From Imbricaverruca yamaguchii (taxonomy: Eukaryota; Arthropoda; Thecostraca; Neoverrucidae), in NCBI GenBank assembly GCA_034440575.1, contig JAOTOL010001326.1, positions 124,001-188,000 of the forward strand: a stretch of 64,000 bases of DNA. Direction: 5' to 3'. The first letter of the stretch is position 1; each line of letters opens with the position of its first letter. Below the pieces are notes generated by a model. It saw only the letters and a list, made by a program, of their open reading frames with translations, had not been told where the DNA came from and did no database searches. Shown piece by piece: positions 24,891 through 34,200 of this stretch. The translations under genes were made by a program, and so were the position numbers.

Positions 24891-26672
24891 GTTCTGCCCG
24901 AGTCAAACAATAGGCGAAAAGTTGGCAGCTGGCGTGGCGCACTTGGCGGTTTGGGCGTTTTATAATTGCTCGTGGGGATATTCTACTCAGCCCTCATGCG
25001 TATGGTGCGCGGCGTCACCTACCGACCGGATATATAACTTCTACTACTTATAATTTTCCAAAGAGTGCGCTTGGTTCACAAGTCTTCCGCCAACAGCGCT
25101 GGCCTGACGACAGCACGTACGCCCAGCACAACAGTTATTGACGCAGACTGAGCCGGGCTAGATCAGCCCGGTGTGACGTCACCCAGAGACGGCCGAGGTG
25201 ACTCGCACACGCAGTGCCATGCCGTGTCTATAGATGGCGCCGAGTACATCTGGCAATTGAGAATCACGTACCACCACATCTAGGATCGTCTCAGCCCAAG
25301 AGTAAAATAAATCGAGCAACCAACTCAGCTCAACACCCTCCACATGCACACGTACGTGAAGCCGCATAACAGACGAATGTGCCGGACGCCACAACAAATC
25401 CCACAACTGGCCACATTGGATGCTCACATTCGGACAAATATATCAACATCTTGTGGGAAGGGTGACTCGCGCGCTTCTCTTAAGCCCCCCACTCCTCCCC
25501 GGTCGCCGCACCTGACCAGACACACTTCATACGCTGGCAGTATTTTCAGCCGTATCCGAAGGAACCATGCGGCTTAAAATGAGTCCAGACCACACTCCTG
25601 AAAATTAAAGTCACATCTACTCCGACGATTTGGAGTGGAAAAGGTGCGGATACGCTGATGATGTCATATCTGTGATTATCGGATATTCTGACTTTTGCTT
25701 CATCATTATATAGTGAGAGACAGAAACAGCACAAATACCAGACGACGTAAGCTATTGAGCATCAGCTGCTCCATCAGCTGTCGGGTATGGTAAGGTGTCA
25801 GTCACCCGACAGGATGTCAAATGAAGTCGCGTATGGATGTCGGCCGGACGAATCTAAAACAGACACCATCGCAACTGCACCGGCTGTCAACACGCAGTAA
25901 ACAAACGGCTGTCCCGCTCATCGCGACACGAAACACACGCTTTACACGAAACCAGCATGTATTCAAAGGCACACAGTGGGTAACAAAACACCTGTATCAA
26001 CACACCTTCCCACACACGCGCGCGCGCACTCGCCCTCTTCAACCACACACACGAAGCTTACCAAGGCTACCACAAACCCGCGGCGCCGCAACGCCACCGC
26101 TATCGTCCACTGCGACATAAGTCAGGTCATGTCCTCACCGCTCGTAGGTCCACCGCCGACCTTCCACAGCACGCACACAGTGGGCTCACCAGCGCCAGCA
26201 GCAGACACTCGGCAGGCGAGATAGAGAGAGCGGAAGGGCCCGGGCGGCATAACAACAGAGTCCCGGAGTAAATCTCTCACAGAATGGCGGGTAGCAGGTG
26301 AAGACGTCACAATCCCCGATGACGTTGAAACAGCTGGGCAATATGACAGGAAACAATTGGATAATATGAGAGGGAGACGGACACAAGGTGAGACCGGTCC
26401 GCATAATTGTGGTGACAAATGTCCGCAATCGACACTGCGAAACCATAGCAACACTTACCGCAGTGGTATATCGTGAAGTTTCATGGCAATCACTTCACGT
26501 GAAAACTCTGTCCACCGGAGGTCAGTTCCTGATAAGGCGATGCTTTCCATCATACTAAATACATTCATTGATTACAGGACACCGAATGGCAGGGGGAGGC
26601 AGGGGACGAAGTGAACAAGGCCGGGGGCGACGGGAGGCGATCGAACAAGGCAGGGGGCGAGGTAGCGAAAGG
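24891..26672. other. About 1.8 kb without a recognised feature
   Basis: No supported exon, RNA gene or repeat family, apart from a short alternating CG tract CACGCGCGCGCGCAC at about 26,014. Confidence 0.35.
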
Positions 26673-26709
26673 CGAGGGCAATGGCAGCGAGGAGCTGCCA
26701 TTGCCCTCG
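26673..26709. repeat. Perfect 16-bp inverted repeat, 5-nt loop
   Basis: CGAGGGCAATGGCAGC, loop GAGGA, GCTGCCATTGCCCTCG. RNA from either strand would form a stable hairpin. It follows a G-rich stretch with repeated GAACAAGGC-GGGGGCGA motifs. Confidence 0.9.
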
Positions 26710-26974
26710 GATGATATGGGAAAGAGAAACGATGGAAGTGGAGTGGAGCTCATCACATCTCGCTCGTCACACAGAGGACTACGCTAATGCCTGCCACAAA
26801 CGCGTCTTCGGGAACGCAATCCAGTATCCAGGCTGTCTACACTAACACGAGCTTCTGATAAAGTCTCCTTTGTACATCCGGCCAAGCACAGCTCCACAGA
26901 GTGAAGGCACCTTGGCGCACGGAATACACGACAAACACGATACGGCCTCCTTTGGTAGATTCATTCAAAACTGT

Positions 26975-27340
26975 TCGTTGTAGAATACCAAGTGAGTGAC
27001 AGTTTGTGTTGGAAGACCAAGTAAGCAGACGTTTGTTGTGGAACACCAAGTGAGAGGCAGTTCGTACTGGAAGACCAAGTAAGCAGCAGTTTGTTTTGGA
27101 AGAACAAGTGAGTGACAGTTTGTGTTGGAAGAACGAGTGAGCAGACGTTTGTTTTGGACGACCAAGTGAGCAGCCGTTTGTTGTGGACGACCAAGTGAGC
27201 AGCCGTTTGTTGTGGTAGACCAAGTGAGCAGCCGTTTGTTGTGGAAGACCAAGTGAGCAACCGTTTGTTGTGGACGACCAAGTGAGCAACCGTTTGCTTT
27301 GGAACACCAAGTGAGAGGCGATTCGTTTTGGAAGACAGGT
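26975..27340. repeat. Minisatellite, 29-bp unit (duplication copy 1)
   Basis: About 12 copies of CCAAGTGAGCAGCCGTTTGT followed by TGTGGACGA. The corresponding array in duplication copy 2 (30,249-30,585) has a different internal order, so it changed after the duplication. Confidence 0.92.
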
Positions 27341-27876
27341 GAGCAAAACCCTATACCTAGCATCGCTAAATGAGTACGCCCTCATAACCCTGGTGGACGG
27401 CAGTGGCATGCTATGACAACGGATGACGTCACAAAGCCGAGGTCGGCTCGCGCAATACACCATTGTGAGCACAAGGCTTAATGCGTAGGCCATCGGGCCG
27501 CGGGCAGTACTCAGGTCAGGTCAAGTCATTCCAGAATCAACAGCATGCAATAGATCAGGTGAAGCGCATCCAGTTTGTCAAATCGAGTCAGTCACAACAA
27601 TAGTGTCAAGTCAGGCCAATCGAGGACAGATCATGCATCAGGTCAAGAACAATCAAATGACGATCCAATCCCAAGGTCAGCGTACGTTAGGTCCTGTCAG
27701 GGTAAGTCAGTTTAGGATGACTTGAAGTCAGACCACCAGCGTCCGATGAGTCGAGGCCAAATAGATTGCACCAAATCCCGTGTCAACCAAAAGTCTATGG
27801 GGCCATTCCTGGTCGAATCGACCACATGATGCCTAACTATATCAGAACAACCCGGCCCAGGTCAGGTCAGATCACA

Positions 27877-28037
27877 TCACGGCTGTGTGTCCACGACAAG
27901 TCGGCCCTCTGCATCCCGAATCCGGATCCTGCCGTTCGGATATCGGGTCTCCTGTCTGCCGTCCGGATAAAGGAACTTCACGGCTCCGTCTGGACACACC
28001 AGCTTCTTGTAGCGCGACGTGTGTACCTCCAGCTTCC
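27877..28037 (-). CDS. CENPJ: CENPJ duplicate terminal exon 11' (copy 1)
   Basis: The acceptor is CGGTCCGGCAG. Two leading bases complete a Gly codon, followed by 52 codons and TGA (27,877-27,879). Segments such as EVHTSRYKKLVCPDG, FLYPDGRQETRYPNG and RIRIRDAEGRLVVDT correspond to the C-terminal strands of the CPAP G-box (TCP10_C) domain. This copy keeps the family-typical YPDG turn, which copy 2 has lost. Exon 10 or 10' can splice to it in frame (phase 1 donor, phase 1 acceptor). Whether the transcript reaches this copy is unknown. Confidence 0.85.
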
Positions 28038-28059
28038 CTGCCGGACCGAGTCAATAGTC

Positions 28060-28290
28060 AGAGCTCCGCCCTCGCGCCAACTCCGGCCAATCAGCTGCGT
28101 CCTCACACCGTCTGCAGCTAATCAGTCATCGGAGCCCCGCCCCCGCTCCGACTACGGCCAATCAGCTGCATCCTCACACCGTCGACAGCCAATCAGCGAC
28201 CGGATCAGTCGTCAGAGCCCGCCCTCCCACCGACTCCGGCCAATCAGCCGCGTCCTCACACAGTCTACAGCCAATCAGCGGCCCAGCTGA
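28060..28290. promoter_or_regulatory. CCAAT/GC-box repeat module (copy 1)
   Basis: Three imperfect repeats of about 80 bp, each with GGCCAATCAGC and CAGCCAATCAGC-type CCAAT boxes in plus orientation, plus a GC box CCCCGCCCCC near 28,137. Five CCAATCAG motifs lie within 200 bp. CCAAT (NF-Y-type) and GC boxes are typical of proximal promoters, but here they lie in the intron just upstream of exon 11' and point antisense to CENPJ. Promoter activity is inference only. Confidence 0.4.
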
Positions 28291-28982
28291 CAGGCGTCAC
28301 CGGAGCCGGCAGACTCGCAACAGAACTACACTAACGCCAATGGGGGCGAATCAAAACAGACAGGGTAGGGGTATTAGGAACGCAACGACATTACCATCTT
28401 CGTTCTACCAGTGGCCCACATTCTATTTATTTGTGCCTGTATCTTTATCTGCCTAGCATCGACATCCTTACGCCCTAATCTCAGTTTGCTGATGAGGCCG
28501 ATGCGATTACTTAAAGTTCGGGTCCGATGCAGGTGGAGCTTCCTCTCTGTTTGGAGGATATCGAGCCCTCGCAACGTTCGGTCGAGTGGTGATCTCGCCA
28601 TAAAAATCTACAGAAACGGAGTTCTCGCTGATTTCCGACAAACGGCGTTCGCGCTGAACACCATCGCCCTGCTACGACTGTAAACACACGCTTACGTACG
28701 TCTTTGACTCAGGGAAAGTCAACAATTCAGGATGCATACAAGCACTGCCAGACCCTCCAGTAATTGTATTGGAGTTTAGGGGCGCATCGACTGCGTCGGC
28801 CATGCAGCCTCCAGTAATGCTAGATCTCAACGTGGTACTGTATGAGCCATGACCTCAAATACAATTACGACTAGCACCTGCCGCATTGTTGAGTCCCCTG
28901 CCCAATGAATTCATCAAGACTCAACCCTACCACACACCCCGATACCACCAGCCTTCAACTCCTAACCAAACACCCTCCCAAC

Positions 28983-29118
28983 AGGTCATGCACTATTGGG
29001 CCTGGGGTGTAAGTATGCACTACATGCTGCACCCCAACCAAAGACCTCCGAACAGGTCATACACTATCGGGCCAGGGGTGTAAGTATGCACTACGCGCTG
29101 CACCCCAACCAAAGACGG
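28983..29118. repeat. Two copies of a ~70-bp tandem repeat (duplication copy 1)
   Basis: The unit contains GGTGTAAGTATGCACTACAT and GCTGCACCCCAACCAAAGAC. The same pair is present in duplication copy 2 at about 32,689-32,823. Note that GTAAGT occurs in each unit on the plus strand. Confidence 0.85.
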
Positions 29119-29183
29119 CCCCGGTACGGCTCGACTGCTACCCCGGCACACGTCGCCGCTACTGTATCGGTCCCGGTACTGAC

Positions 29184-29302
29184 CACAGGGCAGCAGCACC
29201 TCCTCGCTTCCGTCCAGCAGACGTCGCCTCCTCGTGCCGTCCGTGTACACCGTCTGCTCCTCTCCGCCAGGTAGCAGCACCGTCACTGAGCCGCACGGGA
29301 AC
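29184..29302 (-). CDS. CENPJ: CENPJ duplicate exon 10' (copy 1)
   Basis: Acceptor GTGTGGGACAG, donor G followed by GTCAGTACC. It encodes G-box strands including RFPCGSVTVLLPGGEEQTVY, TDGTRRRRLLDG and SEEVLLPCG, aligning with the CPAP segment between the KEITFPD-like and NNGQRE-like positions. Length 119 bp and phases match copy 2 exactly. The first nine exon bases and the acceptor are part of the adjacent 41-bp array. Confidence 0.85.
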
Positions 29303-30108
29303 CTGTCCCACACCCACTGACGTCATAACAACAGCACGGGAACCTGTCCCACACCCACTGACGTCATAACAGCAGCACGGGAACCTGTCCTACACCCACT
29401 GACGTCATAACAACAGCACGGGAACCTGTCCCACACCCACTGACGTCATAACAGCAGCACGGGAACCTGTCCCACACCCACTGACGTCATAACAACAGCA
29501 CGGGAACCTGTCCCACACCCACTGACGTCATAACAGCAGCACGGGAACCTGTCCCACACCAACTGACGTCACAACAGCAGCACGGGAACCTGTCCTACAC
29601 CCACTGACGTCATAAGAGCACGGGAACCTTCCACATCCACTGACGTCATAACAGCAGGGAACGTGTCCCACACCCACTGACGTCATAACAGGAAACACGC
29701 TAAGAGCAGCAGGGAACCTGCCTCCACACCAACTGACGTAACAGCACGGGAACCTGTCCCACACCCACTGACGTCATAACAACAGCACGGGAACCTGTCC
29801 CACACCCACTGACGTCATAACAACAGCACGGGAACCTGTCCCACACCCACTGACGTCATAACAGCAGCGTTCTTCCGCACGGGAACCTGTCCCACACCCA
29901 CTGACGTCATAACAGCAGCACGGGAACCTGTCCCACACCCACTGACGTCATAACAGCAGCACGTCACCGAGCAGGGGGAACCTATCCCACACCACTGACG
30001 TCATAACAACGGCACGGGAACCCGTCCCACACCCACTGACGTCATAACAACAGCTCCATCACCGGACCGCACGGGAACCCGTCCCACACCCACTGACGTC
30101 GTAACAGC
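29295..30108. repeat. Minisatellite, 41-bp unit, carrying exon 10' acceptor and TGACGTCA
   Basis: About 19 copies of CACGGGAACCTGTCCCACAC, CCACTGACGTCATAACAGCA, G. On the minus strand each unit reads GTGTGGGACAG then GTTCCCGTG, which is the acceptor and first nine bases of exon 10'. About 17 units contain the palindrome TGACGTCA. Units in the middle of the array are degenerate; the ends are near-perfect. Confidence 0.95.
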
Positions 30109-30248
30109 AGCAGAGCCGTCCCGTGAGGACTATCTGCATGCCAGTGAAGGGCGGTCGGATCACAGCTCCACAGAGTGAAGGCGCCTTGGCGCACGGAATA
30201 CACGACAAACACGATACGGCCTCCTTTGGTAGAATCATTCAAAACTGT

Positions 30249-30585
30249 TCGTTGTAGAATACCAAGTGAGTGACAGTTTGTGTTGGAAGACCAAGTAAGC
30301 AGCCCTTTGTTGTGGAACACCAAGTAGAGGCAGTCCGTACTGGAAGACCAAGTTAGCAGCAGTTTGTTTGGAAGAGCAAGTGAGTGACAGTTTGTTGTTG
30401 ACAGACCAAGTGAGCAACCGTTTGTTGTTGACAACCAGAGTGAGCAACCGTTTGTTGTGGGAGACCAAGTGAGCAGCCGTTTGCTTTGGAACACCAAGTG
30501 AGCAATCGTGTTTTGTGGACGACCAAGTGAGCAACCGTTTGCTTTGGAACACCAAGTGAGAGGCGATTCGTTTTGGAAGACAGGT
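30249..30585. repeat. Minisatellite, 29-bp unit (duplication copy 2)
   Basis: Same unit as 26,975-27,340 with fewer and more indel-bearing copies. Confidence 0.9.
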
Positions 30586-31119
30586 GAGCAAAACCCTATT
30601 CCTAGCATCGCTAAATGAGTACGCCCTCATAACCCTGGTGGACGGCGGCGGCCTGCTATGACAACGGATGACGTCACAAAGCCGAGGTCGGCTAGCGCAA
30701 TACACCATTGTGAGCACAAGGCTTAATGCGTAGGCCATCGGGCCGCGGGCAGTACTCAGGTCAGGTCAAGTCATTCCAGAATCAACAGCATGCAATAGAT
30801 CAGGTGAAGCGCATCCAGTTCGTCAAATCGAGTCAGTCACAACAAGTGTCAAGTCAGGCCAATCGAGGACAGATCATGCATCAGATCAAGGACAATCAAA
30901 TGACGATCCAATCCCAAGGTCAGCGTACGTTAGGTCCTGTCAGGGTAAGTCAGTTTAGGATGACTTGAAATCAGACCACCAGCGTCCGATGAGTCGAGGC
31001 CAAATAGATTGCACCAAATCCCGTGTCAACCGAAATTCTATGGGGCCATTCTTGGTCGAATCGACCACATGATGCCTAACTATATCAGAACAACCTGGCC
31101 CAGGTCAGGTCAGACCACA

Positions 31120-31280
31120 TCACGGCTGTGTGTCCACGACAAGTCGGCCCTCTGCATCCCGAATCCGGATCCTGCCGTTCGGATATCGGGTTTCCTGTCT
31201 GCCGTCGGATAAAAGGAACTTCACGGCACCGTCTGGACACACCAGCTTCTTGTAGCGCGACGTGTGTACCTCCAGCTTCC
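31120..31280 (-). CDS. CENPJ: CENPJ exon 11 (copy 2), stop at 31,120
   Basis: Same length and phase as exon 11' at 27.9 kb, acceptor GGTCTGGCAG. Relative to copy 1, one T is inserted and one G deleted six bases later. The two shifts cancel, changing FLYPDG to FLLSDG while leaving the rest of the G-box frame intact. This is the copy nearest exon 9, yet it carries the atypical residues. It is followed by TGA. Confidence 0.88.
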
Positions 31281-34200
31281 CTGCCAGACCGAGTCAATAG
31301 TCAGAGCTCCGCCCTCGCGCCAACTCCGGCCAATCAGCTGCGTCCTCACACCGTCTGCAGCTAATCAGTCATCGGAGCCCCGCCCCCGCTCCGACTACGG
31401 CCAATCAGCTGCATCCTCACACCGTCGACAGCCAATCAGCGACCGGATCAGTCGTCAGAGCCCGCCCTCCCACCGACTCCGGCCAATCAGCCGCGTCCTC
31501 ACACAGTCTACAGCCAATCAGCGGCCCAGCTGACAGGCGCCACCGGAGCCGGCAGACTCGCAACAGAACTACACTGACGCCAATGGGGGCGAATCAAAAC
31601 AGACAGGGTAGGGGTATTAGGAACGCAACGACATTACAATCTTCGTTCTACCAGTGGCCCATATTCTATTTATTTGTGCCTGTATCTTTATCTGCCTAGC
31701 ATCGACATCCTTACGCCCTAATCTCAGTTTGCTGATGAGGCCGATGCGGTTATTTAAAGTGCGGGTCCGACGCAGGTGGAGCTTCCTCTCTGTTTGGAGG
31801 ATATCGAGCCCTCGCAACGTTCGGCCGAGTGGTGATCTCGCCATAAAAAGCCACGGAAACGGCGTTCTCGCTGATTTCCGACAAACGGCGTCCTCACTGA
31901 ACACCATCGCCCTGCTACAGTGATAAGTTATGCATGCAATATGGTGGACTATGCCACTCCTGAAATCAATCGACATCCTCTCCAGAAGTATCGGCATCCT
32001 GCTCTTGATATTAAGTTTGTCTCCATTTTAACAATATCTCGTTTATAAATAGCATATGTTTGGCCCCAAAATGAATGGTGTTACATGAACATGTTGCAAT
32101 GCGATTTCAGGTCAATGGATGACCTATAATGTGACAGGGCATACAATACCAGTTTATTGTAGTTATTATTATCCCTATCAGAATATGCTCTTAAATTATT
32201 AATTTCAAAACATTTGATAAGGGTCCAGTCATAATTACCTACACCGTCGACTCAAATTTTAGTCTGAAAGACATCAAAAACAATTTAAATTGCACTAATT
32301 ACATGTCAAATTTCACATCCTGCTATGCTCGTTTTGACATCTCACCTAACGAAAAACAATATTTTAACCCTGCCCTGCTACGACTGTAAACACACGTTTA
32401 CGTACGTCTTTGACACAGCGAGAGTCAACAATTCAGGATGCATACAAGCACTGCCAGACCCTCCAGTAATTGTATTGGAGTTTAGGGGCGCATCGACTGC
32501 GTCGGTCATGCAGCCTCCAGTAATGCTAGATCTCAGCGTGGTACTGTATGAGCCATGGTCTCAAATACAATTACGACTAGCACCTGCCGTATTGTTGAGT
32601 CCCCTGCCCAATGAATTCATCAAGACTTCACCCTACAACACACCCCGATACCACCAGCCTTCAACTCCTAACCAAACACCCACCCAACAGGTCATGCACT
32701 ATTGGGCCTGGGGTGTAAGTATGCACTACATGCTGCACCCCAACCAAAGACCTCCGAACAGGTCATGGACTATCGGGCCAGGGGTGTAAGTATGCACTAC
32801 ACGCTGCACCCCAACCAAAGACGGCCCCGGTACGGCTCGACTGCTACCCCGGCACACGTCGCCGCTACTGTATCGGTCCCGGTACTGACCACAGGGCAGC
32901 AGCACCTCCTCGCTTCCGTCCAGCAGACGTCGCCTCCTCGTGCCGTCCGTGTACACCGTCTGCTCCTCTCCGCCAGGTAGCAGCACCGTCACTGAGCCGC
33001 ACGGGAACCTGTCCCACACCCACTGACGTCATAACAACAGCACGTGAGCCTGTCCCACACCCACTGACGTCATAACAGCAGCACGGGAACCTGTCCCACA
33101 CCCACTGACGTCATAACACAGCAAGCCAACAGCACGAGGAACCTTGTCCAACACCCACTGACGTCATTGACAACAGCACGGGAACCTGACGTCATAACAA
33201 CACGGCACGGGAACCCGTCCCACACCCACTGACGTCGTAACAGCAGCAGAGCCGTCCCGTGAGGACTATCTGCATGCCAGTGAAGGGCGGTCGGGTGACT
33301 TTTTTGCATCACTATGCAAGCTGTACAAACATCTTTAACCGAACATGCACGTGTTCCATTTCAACACTCGACGAGTTGTGCCAACCTACTTTGGTTCAAT
33401 CTTAATGCCTTGCCCTACACCAGAACTTATTGTGTATTGGGTAGTTCTCGATGCACTTTATGCACGATCACGGCTAATAGCGCTGGCCACACTGTTTCGT
33501 CGGCGTGCCGCGGGATTCGGAAATGTCCCGAGTTGTGTGTTGAACCCGGGACCATTGGTACCCAGAGCTCAACACCTTAACCAATCGGCCATCCTCACCC
33601 ACACCAGCACTCTAAAAAAAATTCGTACTGCTGATGCGCTTCGACGACGTGAAGACCTGACCCTGACCGTGCGACCCGCCGGCTGACCTGATTCCGTACT
33701 GCCGTCACGGCTGACCCGACCCTGACCTGATCTCCGTACTGCCGGCACGGCCGACCCGACCCGACCTCGACTGCCGTGTGACCCGACCCTGACCTGGTCT
33801 CCGTGCTGCCGACAGTGTGACCCAACCCTGACCTGATCTCCGTGCTGCCGACAGTGTGACCCGACCCTGACCTGATCTCTGTGTTGCCGTCACGGCCGAC
33901 CTGACCTCGACAGTGTGACCCGACCCTGACCTGATCTGTGTTGCCGTCACGGCCGACCTCGACCTCGACAGTGTGACCCGACCTGACCTGATCTCCGTGC
34001 TGCCGTCCGGGTCGCGCCGCTCCGTCTGGCCCGTGCTGAACTCGATCAGCTCGGTGCCGTTGCGGTAGCTGGTCTGGCGGGTTCCGCTCTCCGCGTAGAA
34101 GTACACCGTGTCGCCCTGACGACAGCCACGCTCTGTCACCTCTGGTCGGGAGTGGGCCCCGAGACACCGCACGCGCTCACATGCTATACATAGCGCTCAC

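Larger units (their letters stand above)
26887..30158. repeat. Tandem segmental duplication, copy 1
   Basis: Direct repeat of 30,161-33,294, beginning CACAGCTCCACAGAGTGAAG and ending CCAGTGAAGGGCGGTCGG in both copies. It contains, from left to right, the 29-bp minisatellite, duplicate CENPJ exon 11', the CCAAT-rich module, duplicate exon 10' and a long 41-bp minisatellite. Outside the minisatellites the two copies look about 97% identical by eye, so the event is recent. Confidence 0.95.
30161..33294. repeat. Tandem segmental duplication, copy 2
   Basis: Direct copy of 26,887-30,158. It differs by a 453-bp insertion at 31,919-32,371, a much shorter 41-bp array (32,999-33,240 instead of about 810 bp) and a rearranged 29-bp array. 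This is the copy adjacent to exon 9, so it is the one reached first by CENPJ transcription. Confidence 0.95.

Noticed and set aside
28374..28683. Conserved short frames in the intron between exons 10' and 11' (and at 31,617-31,923)
   Set aside because: Conserved between copies only because the block is recently duplicated. No start, splice or domain support.
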